Positions 36,485-44,988 of a stretch of 64,000 nt of DNA are shown here, piece by piece. The stretch is taken from contig NZ_WHOB01000020.1 of the NCBI RefSeq assembly GCF_013141775.1, forward strand, positions 372,001-436,000. Direction: 5' to 3'. A program made the translations under genes and the position numbers. The notes beneath the pieces are model-generated. The model did no database searches and was not told the origin of the DNA. It worked only from the letters and a program-made list of their open reading frames with translations. The number at the start of each line of letters is the position of its first letter. The first letter of the stretch is position 1. This DNA is from Paenibacillus phytohabitans. GTDB lineage: Bacteria > Bacillota > Bacilli > Paenibacillales > Paenibacillaceae.

Positions 36485-36605
36485 TTTTGTGAGCTTAAAC
36501 ATCCCTGAATCAGCATCGTTCAAAACTTGCATCGAAAGCATACGCTTGGTTTTGTGAGCCTAAACATCCCTGAATCAGCATCGTCCAAAACTTGCCTCGA
36601 AAGCC
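36485..36605. repeat. Two-copy 65-bp-period tandem repeat
   Basis: 36485-36540 and 36550-36605 are 56-base copies with three mismatches, separated by nine bases. Each starts GTTTTGTGAGC and ends TCGAAAGC, and contains CAAAACTT, which can pair with AAGTTTTG at its left edge. A related GTTTTGTCAGC occurs near 36666. The rest of the 353-base spacer (36466-36818) shows no gene. Confidence 0.85.
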
Positions 36606-36761
36606 TCGTCTTAGTTTGCTTGCCTTAACTTTGGCTTATTCAGATCCTCCTTAGGCTTTTCCCAGTTTTGTCAGCGCTTCCACACATCCGTAACTTTAGT
36701 TTGTTCTATTATATTACACAGGTTTGGACACAGTGCAAGTTTTATTTAGCAGAACCGAAGC

Positions 36762-36793
36762 AAAAACCCCTTAAACCGGAGACCGGTAAGGGG
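36762..36793 (-). terminator. HxlR-gene terminator
   Basis: On the minus strand CCCCTTA and TTAAGGGG enclose CCGG-TCT-CCGG, and TTTTTG follows. It lies 26 bases after the HxlR stop. Confidence 0.85.
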
Positions 36794-36818
36794 CTGTCAT
36801 TAGGAATATGAAACGTAA

Positions 36819-37136
36819 CTACTCAACCCAGCTCTCGGCCCAGAACTGAATTTGCTGCATAACCGGCTCAAGCGCCCGGCCTTTGACCGTTAATTCATAC
36901 TCAATGCGCACCGGTGTTTCCGGATATACATGACGTACCAGAATGCCTTCACATTCCAGATCCTTCATACGCTCGGACAGCATCTTATCGCTCATTGTCG
37001 GAATCAGTCCGGAAATATCCTTGAACCGCTTAGGGCCGCTCATCAATGTCTGAATAATAAGTCCATTCCAACGTTTGCCTAAAAAAGAAAAGGCCGTCTC
37101 GAATCTCGGGCACATCGTCAGTTGATGTTCTTCCAT
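36819..37136 (-). CDS. HxlR-family winged-helix regulator
   Basis: The protein has 105 residues, typical for HxlR. The order is N-terminal CPRFETAFSFLGKRWNGLII, recognition region DISGLIPTMSDKMLSERMKDLE, wing and C-terminal dimer helix. C9 sits where YodB and HypR carry their redox-sensing cysteine, so thiol or electrophile sensing is possible. It usually represses and regulates a divergent or own promoter; a TACTA/TAGTA palindrome lies just upstream. GAGAGGTG precedes the ATG. Confidence 0.92.
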   Translation of the reverse strand: MEEHQLTMCPRFETAFSFLGKRWNGLIIQTLMSGPKRFKDISGLIPTMSDKMLSERMKDLECEGILVRHVYPETPVRIEYELTVKGRALEPVMQQIQFWAESWVE

Positions 37137-37163
37137 TGTTTTTCACCTCTCACTTGTGAAGCT

Positions 37164-37178
37164 TACTATTAGTTAGTA
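37164..37178. promoter_or_regulatory. Probable HxlR operator
   Basis: TACTATTAGTTAGTA is a TACTA-N5-TAGTA palindrome 28-42 bases upstream of the HxlR start, next to an AT-rich -10-like stretch. The arrangement resembles YodB-type operators and suggests autorepression. Confidence 0.5.
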
Positions 37179-37262
37179 TATATAATTTTACCACATTTAT
37201 TCTGTAATGAACATCGTTTACCAAAAAAAAGTTCATTAACCATAACTATTATATCTTCGTTG

Positions 37263-37592
37263 TCAATCCCTTGTGTCTGCTTTCTGCTCCCGCTGATGAA
37301 TCGCCTCAGTTACCACGTAAGCGAGGTCATCATTGCTATATAGCGATAGTACACCAAGTACGGTGTCATCGGAGATAAAACCGGACTCTTCCTCGGATAC
37401 AGTCAGTGCCAGTGCATTGCTGAGCGCCTGATTGCCCTCCTGCTGCGGATATGCCTGTAAATACAGTGCGTGCGGGTCCAGCTTGTTATTCACGCACCAC
37501 TGGGCAAAAACAAGAATCATCATTTCCTCATCCCGTTTGTAGCTTTCGATAATTCTCTCTTCCATTGACTTGCCGTAATCCTGATCCTCCAT
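37263..37592 (-). CDS. Hypothetical small acidic protein
   Basis: The protein has 109 residues from the ATG at 37592, which follows AGAGGAGA; a longer frame to 37628 would overlap the upstream gene and lacks a ribosome site. It is acidic and helical, with Glu-rich N-terminus (MEERIIESYKRDEEMMILVF) and no signal or membrane segment. I do not recognise a domain. It follows the Gfo/Idh oxidoreductase gene by 32 bases, so the two may form a unit. Confidence 0.6.
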   Translation of the reverse strand: MEDQDYGKSMEERIIESYKRDEEMMILVFAQWCVNNKLDPHALYLQAYPQQEGNQALSNALALTVSEEESGFISDDTVLGVLSLYSNDDLAYVVTEAIHQREQKADTRD

Positions 37593-37624
37593 GTTGTTCT
37601 CCTCTCTGCTGCTAATCTGAAATT

Positions 37625-38560
37625 TCAACGGCTGAGCTTCGCTGCCAGCTCATGACTCGGCAGTACGGCTGAGGCGGAAATGCCGCATTGCTCCGGTGTT
37701 GCGATGTGACTCAGGTAATGGCTGACGGCTCCGCTGAAGCCTCTGCGCTCCAGTATAGTGTCCCAGCTGCCGAAATTCTGCGTGCGCGGCAGGGAACCCT
37801 GCTCATATAATGTCGCCCGTTCCATGTCTGTCACTTCTACCGATCTGCCGTTTCCGTGCAGCTCCAGCTTCTCCAGATCAGCACCGGCATCACGCACCAT
37901 GCTGTATATTCCGGTTGCTCCGCTCTTCCAGTCCAGCTGCCCCAACGACTGCAGCAATCTGTCCTCCGCATCTGTCTTCAGGCTGCTGTGAAGCAATTCA
38001 TAATCGCCGCCGCACAGCCATAGCAGCAGATCCAGCATATGGATTAGATCATCATGAATGGTTTCATGGCTTGTACCCTGCTGCAGCTTCGTCCGGTGCT
38101 TGATTGCGATGCATTGGCTAATGCCTCCGGCTTTCAGCAGCCAGGACTTGGCCGCCATATACATCGGGGCATAGCGGCGGTTGAAGCCAACCCCCAGCAA
38201 CAGTCCCTTGTTCTCTGCGAGCTCGGCCATCCGCCGGGATTCTTCCAGATCATAAGACAGCGGCTTGTCCACATATACGGACACCCCATGCTCCAGGCAA
38301 CGGGTAACCAGTTCATAGTGTGTAGGTGTTGGACTATGCACGAATACAGCATCAAGATCCCACGATAACAGCTCATTCAGTTCTGTTGTCCCTTTCTGTA
38401 GACGATAGGTTTGAACTGCCCGCTGCACCGTCGCAGAGGAATGGCTGTGTACCCCTACAATTTCCGCCTGATCATGACGGGAGAGCAGCGGCAAATAGAC
38501 TTTACGGGCAATATCGCCGATGCCGATTAATGCCACTCTTTTGCGTACAGGTATATTCAT
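37625..38560 (-). CDS. Gfo/Idh/MocA-family oxidoreductase
   Basis: The protein has 311 residues. The N-terminal Rossmann fold has LIGIGDIARKVYLPLL, and the family lysine is in VYVDKPLSYDLEES (EKP variant). The C-terminal alpha/beta domain has HDDLIHMLDLLLWLCGG, with the histidine usually found near the active site. These enzymes oxidise or isomerise sugars and related polyols with NAD(P). The substrate is unknown. AAGGGAG precedes the ATG. Confidence 0.85.
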   Translation of the reverse strand: MNIPVRKRVALIGIGDIARKVYLPLLSRHDQAEIVGVHSHSSATVQRAVQTYRLQKGTTELNELLSWDLDAVFVHSPTPTHYELVTRCLEHGVSVYVDKPLSYDLEESRRMAELAENKGLLLGVGFNRRYAPMYMAAKSWLLKAGGISQCIAIKHRTKLQQGTSHETIHDDLIHMLDLLLWLCGGDYELLHSSLKTDAEDRLLQSLGQLDWKSGATGIYSMVRDAGADLEKLELHGNGRSVEVTDMERATLYEQGSLPRTQNFGSWDTILERRGFSGAVSHYLSHIATPEQCGISASAVLPSHELAAKLSR

Positions 38561-38707
38561 TGAGGTATCTCCCTTAAATATTGGGGATTTCTATCCCTTA
38601 TAGGTGTATTATACCGTGACAAGCGGCGGCGACAATGATCTTTGCTTCAATAATCACTTTTTTTTCAGTATGATGAAATGTATGGAGTGAAGAAGGGGCA
38701 TAGTAAA

Positions 38708-39316
38708 ATGAGAAAATGGCTGACGGTAATTCTGTATGTTTCGTGTATAATCCTCGCGTTTATCTACAGGTATGAGATTCTGGCCTGGCTCAAAGAGGAC
38801 CATAACCTGCTTCTGTCCATGCTTGCAGCCACTGTTCTGGCCTTGTTTCCGGTAATCCCCTACAAGCTGATCATCGGTCTGTTCGGATACGCCTATGGAA
38901 GCCTGGCGGGAGCGTTAATATGCTGGAGCGCAACCACATTGGCTGCAGCGATCGTGTATGGTCTTGTTAAATTTATGTTCCAGAATAAATCCATGACTTA
39001 TCTGAACTCGATTTCGGCGCTGGATAAATTCACCGGGGCCGTGCAGCGGCGTCCGTTTGCCTCTGTAGTCCTCGCCCGGCTGGCGCCTGTAATTCCGCAA
39101 ATGGCCGTAAATATCTACGCCGGTGCTGCCGGACTGCCCTTCTGGAGTTATCTTGCAGCAACCGGCCTTGGTAAAATCCCGGGGATTACCCTGTACGCCT
39201 TCCTCGGCGGCCAGATGTTCCAGCATCCGCGCAGTGCGGCCATTGCCGTGATTCTCTACATCGCCGTGCTTGCAGCTGCCGGATTCTCCATGCGGCCGCG
39301 GTCCGCTAAACTCTGA
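38708..39316 (+). CDS. TVP38/TMEM64-family membrane protein (DedA superfamily)
   Basis: The protein has 202 residues from the ATG at 38708, nine bases after GAAGGGG. It has about five or six membrane helices. The SNARE-associated/DedA-like core is visible as PVIPYKLIIGLFGYAYGSLAG and RLAPVIPQMAVNIYAGAAGLPFWSY with GKIPGITLYAFLGG. The superfamily includes lipid scramblases and undecaprenyl-phosphate flippases, but the role of this subgroup is not established. It stands alone on the plus strand. Confidence 0.85.
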   Translation: MRKWLTVILYVSCIILAFIYRYEILAWLKEDHNLLLSMLAATVLALFPVIPYKLIIGLFGYAYGSLAGALICWSATTLAAAIVYGLVKFMFQNKSMTYLNSISALDKFTGAVQRRPFASVVLARLAPVIPQMAVNIYAGAAGLPFWSYLAATGLGKIPGITLYAFLGGQMFQHPRSAAIAVILYIAVLAAAGFSMRPRSAKL

Positions 39317-39407
39317 GGGGTATCCGTCAAGCTGGCAGAGTGCAGCTATTTGATTTATAATTAAATTGTGATCTATTTAATTGCATTCTATAGATGGAGG
39401 GATATTA

Positions 39408-40394
39408 ATGAGTGAAGTTCAATCTGATTCTATAAACGTCAAGACGGAAAAAGCTACGTTCGCCGGAGGATGCTTCTGGTGCATGGTATCCCCGTTTGAA
39501 GAACTTCCCGGTATTGTCGAGGTAATCTCCGGTTATACAGGCGGTCATACCGCGAATCCGACTTACGAGGAAGTCTGCTCGGAAACGACCGGACATGTCG
39601 AGGCTGTGCAGATTACGTTTAATCCGGATATTTTCCCATATACCAAGCTGCTTGAGCTGTTCTGGCAGCAGATTGACCCTACCGATGCCGGAGGGCAATT
39701 CCATGACCGCGGAACCTCCTATGGTACGGCGATCTTTACCCATTCGGAAGAGCAGCGGCAGCAGGCTGAGGCATCTAAGGCAGCACTGCAAGCCAGCGGA
39801 CGTTTCTCTGCTCCTATTGTGACTCCGATTCTTCCGGCTAAGCCTTTCTATCCGGCCGAAGAATACCACCAGGGATATCACCACAAGAATCCCGGCCATT
39901 ACAAGCGTTACCGCAAGGGCTCCGGGCGGGAAGCTTTTATCGAAGCCCACTGGACTCACAACGAGGACAAAAAAAGCCTGAAGGAGCGCCTGACTCCGCT
40001 GCAGTATGAAGTTACACAGAACAGCGCTACCGAATCCCCCTTCCGCAACGAATTCTGGGACCATCACGGGGATGGAATCTATGTGGATATTGTTTCCGGT
40101 GAACCCCTGTTCAGCTCACAGGATAAATTCGATTCCGACTGCGGCTGGCCGAGCTTCATGCGCCCGATCCGCGATTATGCAGTCAAGGAGAAAACTGACC
40201 TCAGCCATCTGATGATCCGCACAGAAGTGCGCAGTAAAACAGCCGATTCCCATCTCGGCCATGTTTTTAATGATGGTCCCGGGGCAAACGGGCTGCGCTA
40301 CTGCATCAATTCGGCGGCTTTACGTTTTGTTCCCAAAGAAGATTTGGAGAAGGAAGGCTACGGCGAGTACCGCGTTCTTTTCCAGCATGCTTGA
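39408..40394 (+). CDS. msrAB: Fused peptide methionine sulfoxide reductase MsrA-MsrB
   Basis: The protein has 328 residues. The ATG at 39408 follows ATGGAGGG; an upstream in-frame start has no ribosome site. Residues 15-170 are MsrA with catalytic GCFWC (C22) and residues of about 190-325 are MsrB with catalytic RYCINSAAL and DCGWPSF. The zinc-binding CxxC pairs of some MsrB proteins are absent ([13 protein letters not shown]). Together they reduce both S- and R-methionine sulfoxide with thioredoxin. No signal peptide is seen, so it acts in the cytoplasm. Confidence 0.96.
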   Translation: MSEVQSDSINVKTEKATFAGGCFWCMVSPFEELPGIVEVISGYTGGHTANPTYEEVCSETTGHVEAVQITFNPDIFPYTKLLELFWQQIDPTDAGGQFHDRGTSYGTAIFTHSEEQRQQAEASKAALQASGRFSAPIVTPILPAKPFYPAEEYHQGYHHKNPGHYKRYRKGSGREAFIEAHWTHNEDKKSLKERLTPLQYEVTQNSATESPFRNEFWDHHGDGIYVDIVSGEPLFSSQDKFDSDCGWPSFMRPIRDYAVKEKTDLSHLMIRTEVRSKTADSHLGHVFNDGPGANGLRYCINSAALRFVPKEDLEKEGYGEYRVLFQHA

Positions 40395-40446
40395 CGCAGG
40401 TCGATAACGGCCGCCTCATCCACCCATAAGTCATCGCTACAGCAGA

Positions 40447-40486
40447 AAGCCTCCAGCCCTGTCATACGGGTTTGGAGGCTTTTTGT
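40447..40486 (+). terminator. msrAB terminator
   Basis: AAGCCTCCA (40447-40455) pairs with TGGAGGCTT (40473-40481) around a 17-base loop and is followed by TTTTG. Confidence 0.85.
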
Positions 40487-40575
40487 TATGAGCGTTACCG
40501 CTCTTATATAAACAAACTCATACCGGGTGGCCCGGCAGGCCGTTCTGAAATTCTCTGACCGCTCAAGTCAGCTGC

Positions 40576-41721
40576 TTATTTGTTATCCTTATCACTGTTA
40601 TCCTCTTCCGGAGCAGGTGCAGCAGGCATCTCAACATCACGGTCCAGCAGTTCCCGGTTCTGTTCACGGTTACCCTGGCGTATCTGTTCGAAGTGCTCCC
40701 GCTCCCGGCGCTTAAAGATTCTACGGAACCAGATCACGATGACCACAACCACTCCAGCCACGATCAGCACCGGAAGTGCAGCCGCCAGCACAACTACAAG
40801 CCACTGGAACATTACAGATAATGCCTTCATGCTGCCCTGCAGTGCCTCCGAAGCGCGTTCACCCAGCGGTCCTTGTTTTGTCACTTGCGTGACGGCGATG
40901 CTCTCCTCTGTCTGGTAAAGGCGAAGCTCCACGGTCGAGAAGGATACGTTCTGGTCGATATAACGCATTCTGCCTTTGATCTGTTCGATTTGCTCCTGGA
41001 TTGCACCCAACTGGTTGGCAAACTGCACGAGATCTGCAGGTTTGGTCGCTTTTTTCATGAAATCGATATATTGGGTCTCCATCATCTGCTTAGCCTTGAG
41101 GCGTGACTCCAGATCTACGTACTCTTCCGAGACATCCTGCCCCTGAATACTTCTCTGCAGCTTCTCATGTTTGACCTTCTCCAGATTATTCAGAAAAGAA
41201 GAGAAGCCCGACGCCGGCACCTTGAGGATAAAGGTTCCGCCCTGTTCATATTCAGACATATTCTCTGAAAATTCAATAATGTAACCGCCTGCCAGTGTGA
41301 TCATATTCCGCACTTCGGTCTGTGCCGCCCCGTAATCGGCTACCTCCATGTTGAGGTTCGCCTTATAGATCAGCTTTTTGTTCAGCCCTGCCACGACATC
41401 GGTTCCCGTGAACCCGGCTGAAGCGTCTGCCGCCTGCTCTGCTCCCGTATTAGGGACTGCAGGATTCGCGCCGCCGCCTTGCACCGCATTCTGATCATTC
41501 ACAGCCACCGTGGAAGTGGAATTGAAATTATCGGTCATTTCCTTTGCCGCCGGTACACTCGCAGCTGAGCCTTCTTCCGCCGCCGCCGCTGATTCAGCGG
41601 TCATCGCACTGTTTGCTGTATCCGCCGCCGAATTGGAATTGTTATTGCCTGCCCCGCAACCCGCCAGAACCACTGCCAAAACAATTAAACACAACAAAGA
41701 ATGCAGACCCCATTTTCGCAT
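40576..41721 (-). CDS. DUF4349-domain lipoprotein
   Basis: The protein has 381 residues. Of two ATGs, the second (41721) is seven bases after GGAGG and is preferred. The signal peptide ends with lipobox VLAGC (C22). A long Ala/Ser/Asn-rich linker leads to the DUF4349 domain from about residue 125 (KLIYKANLNMEVADYGAAQ, GGYIIEFSEN, FSSFLNNLEKV, a coiled coil DLESRLKAKQMMETQYIDFM and MRYIDQNVSFSTVELRLY). One membrane helix lies near residues 305-335 (VVVLAAALPVLIVAGVVVV), followed by a charged cytoplasmic tail. DUF4349 proteins are envelope proteins of unclear function. Confidence 0.85.
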   Translation of the reverse strand: MRKWGLHSLLCLIVLAVVLAGCGAGNNNSNSAADTANSAMTAESAAAAEEGSAASVPAAKEMTDNFNSTSTVAVNDQNAVQGGGANPAVPNTGAEQAADASAGFTGTDVVAGLNKKLIYKANLNMEVADYGAAQTEVRNMITLAGGYIIEFSENMSEYEQGGTFILKVPASGFSSFLNNLEKVKHEKLQRSIQGQDVSEEYVDLESRLKAKQMMETQYIDFMKKATKPADLVQFANQLGAIQEQIEQIKGRMRYIDQNVSFSTVELRLYQTEESIAVTQVTKQGPLGERASEALQGSMKALSVMFQWLVVVLAAALPVLIVAGVVVVIVIWFRRIFKRREREHFEQIRQGNREQNRELLDRDVEMPAAPAPEEDNSDKDNK

Positions 41722-42094
41722 GTTCATTCCTCCAAAAGTGTAATTGCGAAAGGCCGTTATATCTATAGATCTCTTCCGCGCTTATACCCTTTGACGTTCC
41801 AAAAGCTGGAAGGTTGCAGACAATTAGGAGGATGGCAGTCTTTTTTTGTGTTTTTTTCCCATATCGGTAAAAATACCAAACAGGACCACTCAGCAGCTGA
41901 ATGATCCCGTTTGCGTAATATCTCTTTTTTTGTTACAATTGTAGTGTCTGAAAAAGACAAAAAACACCAAATACCCTCCATTCTCAAGGAATAAGGGTAA
42001 AGTGCTGTTCGGACAAGCTCCACCTTGCCGGACAGATCTATTCAATTGCTAACTGATTTATGATGCCAACTACTATAAGAGGAGGTGAACCCTC
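41722..42094. other. Spacer upstream of the DUF1540 gene with a leader hairpin
   Basis: This is a 373-base AT-rich spacer between divergent genes. At 42007-42033, GTTCGGACAAG and CTTGCCGGAC form a ten-pair stem with one bulged A and a six-base loop, about 60 bases before the DUF1540 start. A T-rich stretch near 41920-41940 and GTTACAATTGTAG at 41932-41944 may be promoter parts. No other gene is seen. Confidence 0.35.
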
Positions 42095-42247
42095 ATGGCA
42101 AAAGACGTATTGTGTGCAGTTAACTCCTGTACCTACTGGGCTGAAGAAAACAAATGCAAAGCTGAGTCCATCTTCGTTGCTTACCACAGCTCCAAAGAAC
42201 CTACTCAGTCTGAAGAAACAGATTGCAAAACCTTTGAAAGCAAATAA
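42095..42247 (+). CDS. DUF1540 small cysteine-rich protein
   Basis: The protein has 50 residues: it begins MAKDVLCAVNSCTYWAEENK and ends TDCKTFESK. Four cysteines (C7, C12, C21, C44) with the pattern C-x4-C-x8-C-x22-C fit the DUF1540 domain, which is widespread in Firmicutes and has no known role; metal binding is plausible. AGGAGGTG lies eight bases before the ATG, and a strong terminator follows, so it is a well-expressed single gene. It is in a different frame from a longer overlapping open frame, which lacks a ribosome site. Confidence 0.9.
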   Translation: MAKDVLCAVNSCTYWAEENKCKAESIFVAYHSSKEPTQSEETDCKTFESK

Positions 42248-42262
42248 TGGCTGAAGAATATT

Positions 42263-42297
42263 GAAGGGACCCTCCACGGTTCCTTCTTTTCTTTTTC
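42263..42297 (+). terminator. DUF1540-gene terminator
   Basis: GAAGGGACC (42263-42271) pairs with GGTTCCTTC (42278-42286) with one G-U pair; TTTTCTTTTTC follows. Confidence 0.88.
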
Positions 42298-42434
42298 TCA
42301 TTTTATCAAGAATGATAATTATTATCAAGTGTTTCTTGCAAAAAAATGAAAATAAATCACTATAACCAGAGTGAATTACCCTGAATATAGTGATTTATTT
42401 GTGCCCGGCAGCTTTTACAGATTAGCTAAAATGT

Positions 42435-44735
42435 TTACCGGCTGACTGCCCCGCTCTTCTCCCGTACAAGGACCGCCGCCTTCACCATATTTCGCAGTGC
42501 GGCTGTGGTCTCTTCCCATCCGCGAGTCTTCAATCCGCAGTCCGGATTAATCCAGAACTGCTGCACATCCAGAGCGCGGAGCGCCCGCTCGATAGCTGAG
42601 GTCATCTCCTCTACAACTGGAACCCGCGGACTGTGGATATCGTAGACTCCGAGTCCGATGCCCTTATCATATTCCTGCTCCTCGAAGCTTACGATCAGCT
42701 CCCCGTGGCTGCGGGAGGTCTCAATCGAGATAACATCCGCGTCCATCGCCGAGATCGAACCAATCATGTCGTTGAATTCGCTGTAGCACATATGCGTATG
42801 CACCTGGGTCGTATCTTTGACATGGTTCGTCGCAATCCGGAACGATTTCACGGCCCAGTTCAGGTAATGCTCATGATCTCCCGCCTTCAGCGGCAAGCCT
42901 TCGCGGATGGCAGGTTCATCGACCTGGATCATCTCAATGCCCGCCTCCTCCAGGGCTGTCACCTCATGGCGCAGCGCAAGTGCGATCTGCCCTGCGACGG
43001 CTTCACGGCTGAGATCATCGCGGACAAAGGACCAGTTCAGGATCGTGACCGGACCCGTCAGCATCCCCTTGACCGGGAGCTTCGTCAGCGACTGGGCATA
43101 CAGACTTTCTTTGACGGTCATCGGCTGGATAAAAGCAACATCGGCATAGATAACGGGCGGCTTCACGCAGCGTGAGCCATACGATTGAACCCAGCCGCCC
43201 CCGGTGAAGAGATAACCGGCCAGCTTCTCTCCGAAGAATTCGACCATATCCGTCCGCTCGAACTCACCATGTACCAGCACATCCAGCCCGAGCTCCTCCT
43301 GAAGGGTGATAGCCTCAGCGATTTGACGCTTGATGAACCCGTCATAACGCTCCTGGGTCCATACCCCCTTGCGCCACTTCAGCCGGGCCTGGCGGACCTC
43401 AGCCGTCTGCGGGAAGCTGCCGATGGTGGTTGTAGGCAGCAGCGGCAGACGCCACTTCTCCTGCTGAACCTTCACCCGCTCTGCAAAAGGAAGACTGCGG
43501 TTGTCCGGCAGCTTCGCAAGCGACTGTACCTGCTCAGCTACATCCTCACGCCCGCGTTCCGGGAGGGCACGGAATACAGCAAGCACTTCACGGGTTGCGG
43601 CCAGCTCCGCTGCATAACGTTCAGTGCCCCCGTCTGCAGCTGCAGCAATAAGAACCAGCTCCGCAAGCTTTTCATTGGCGAAGGCTAATGCATTCTTGAC
43701 CGCAGATTTCAGCTTGTCTTCCCCTTCCACTGTAACCGGCACATGCAGCAGGCTCGAAGCGGGCTGAAGAATCAGCTGCTCTTGTGGCACATATTTCTGC
43801 AGTTCAGCAACCAGCTCCAGCTTGGCATCTATATCCGAACGCCAGATATTGCGTCCGTCGATAATTCCGGCAGCCAGGGTCTTATCCTGAGGCCAGCCCA
43901 GGCGGGCAATGGACTCCAGGTTTTTGCCTCCGTCATGGACGAAATCCAGGCCTAGGCCTTGCACTGGCAATTCCAGCAATGCCTCCAGCGGCTCGGCAGC
44001 TTCGAAATAGGTCTGCACAATAACATTAAGGCCCGGTACTGAAGCGGCGATCTCCCCGTAGATAGTCTTAAGCAATGCGATGTCCTCTGCCGTTAAGCCC
44101 GTTACAATTGCCGGCTCGTCGATCTGTACCCAGGCCACGCCTTCCTGCTGCAGCTCCTGCAGCAGCTGCACGTATACCGGCAGGAAGCGGGCAGCAACTC
44201 CAGCTATTTCGGCAGCCGGGAATCCCTTAGACAGCTTGAGGAAGGTATAGAGCCCTACTATAACAGGCTTGCCTTCTATACCTGCCCGCTCTTTGGCGAA
44301 GCGGTAGGCAGCCAGCGGCTTATTCTCTGTCAGGACAGGTGTAATGCTGCCAATCTCAGGCACGATGTAATGGTAATTCGTATTGAACCATTTGGTCATC
44401 TCGCAGGCCGTAGCTCCCGCATTGCCGCGGGCCATAGCAAAGTACAGGTCGAGCGGAATCTCTCCGCCCTGATAACCGTAGCGCGCGGGTACAATTCCGA
44501 ACATCGCGGCGGTATCCAGCACATGATCATAGAAGGTGAAGTCGCCCACCGGAATCAGCTCGATGCCGGCCTGCTGCTGGGTCTGCAAATGCTGGAGCTG
44601 AATTTCTTCCATCTGTGCGCGGAAATTCTGCTCATCTATTTTACCGGCCCAGTAAGCCTCCAATGTCTTTTTCCATTCACGGTTCTTGCCGATTCTCGGA
44701 TAGCCGAGGCTGCTTGTCTTAATTCCTTTGCTCAT
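42435..44735 (-). CDS. metE: Cobalamin-independent methionine synthase
   Basis: The protein has 766 residues, normal for MetE. The N-terminal domain begins SSLGYPRIGKNREWKKTLEAYW. The C-terminal catalytic barrel starts near residue 430 (TTTIGSFPQTAEVR). Zinc ligands are in THMCYSEFND (histidine and cysteine) and NPDCGLKTR (cysteine). It transfers a methyl group from 5-methyltetrahydrofolate (polyglutamate form) to homocysteine. AAGAGGAGCGG precedes the ATG. The 250-base leader has no recognisable S-box, T-box or cobalamin riboswitch. Confidence 0.97.
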   Translation of the reverse strand: MSKGIKTSSLGYPRIGKNREWKKTLEAYWAGKIDEQNFRAQMEEIQLQHLQTQQQAGIELIPVGDFTFYDHVLDTAAMFGIVPARYGYQGGEIPLDLYFAMARGNAGATACEMTKWFNTNYHYIVPEIGSITPVLTENKPLAAYRFAKERAGIEGKPVIVGLYTFLKLSKGFPAAEIAGVAARFLPVYVQLLQELQQEGVAWVQIDEPAIVTGLTAEDIALLKTIYGEIAASVPGLNVIVQTYFEAAEPLEALLELPVQGLGLDFVHDGGKNLESIARLGWPQDKTLAAGIIDGRNIWRSDIDAKLELVAELQKYVPQEQLILQPASSLLHVPVTVEGEDKLKSAVKNALAFANEKLAELVLIAAAADGGTERYAAELAATREVLAVFRALPERGREDVAEQVQSLAKLPDNRSLPFAERVKVQQEKWRLPLLPTTTIGSFPQTAEVRQARLKWRKGVWTQERYDGFIKRQIAEAITLQEELGLDVLVHGEFERTDMVEFFGEKLAGYLFTGGGWVQSYGSRCVKPPVIYADVAFIQPMTVKESLYAQSLTKLPVKGMLTGPVTILNWSFVRDDLSREAVAGQIALALRHEVTALEEAGIEMIQVDEPAIREGLPLKAGDHEHYLNWAVKSFRIATNHVKDTTQVHTHMCYSEFNDMIGSISAMDADVISIETSRSHGELIVSFEEQEYDKGIGLGVYDIHSPRVPVVEEMTSAIERALRALDVQQFWINPDCGLKTRGWEETTAALRNMVKAAVLVREKSGAVSR

Positions 44736-44867
44736 TTATGTCCGCTCCTCTTGGGTTAAGTTAGGTGCTGCATCCTTAATCTGCTGCCATCTTACTTCAC
44801 ATTTTCTGCGGTCCGCAACAGATTCCGGGGAGTTTGGCTATACAGATTCCTTATAACAAAAGCAAAT

Positions 44868-44923
44868 CCCCCCACAAAGCTGGGCTATAGCTTCGGGAAT
44901 CACTCATTTACTTTCCGGGGACT
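44868..44923 (-). repeat. Structured intergenic element, copy B
   Basis: Read on the minus strand it carries CCCCGGAAAGT at the left and GCTTTGTGGGG at the right, like copy A at 5414-5468, with about 80% identity overall and shared TGAGT and CGAAGC segments. The long stem has one mismatch; the local CCCA / TGGG hairpin is weaker than in copy A. It lies between uppP and metE, and a T-rich stretch follows. Confidence 0.6.
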
Positions 44924-44933
44924 CCGAACATAA

Positions 44934-44967
44934 TAAAAGCCGCACGCTCCAATGAAGGAGGTGCGGC
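44934..44967 (-). terminator. Terminator of the bceAB-dedA-uppP operon
   Basis: On the minus strand AGCCGCACCTCC pairs with GGAGCGTGCGGCT (with a G-U pair and a bulge) around TTCATT, then TTTATT. It follows uppP by about 20 bases. Confidence 0.8.
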
Positions 44968-44988
44968 TGTGGCAACCGTGCAGACGGC

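Noticed and set aside
42060..42254. A 64-codon frame overlapping the DUF1540 gene
   Set aside because: The shorter frame from 42095 has the strong ribosome site and DUF1540 cysteines; the longer one is in another frame.
44736..44933. S-box riboswitch before metE
   Set aside because: None of the S-box core sequences is present on the minus strand by eye. A model search was not possible here.
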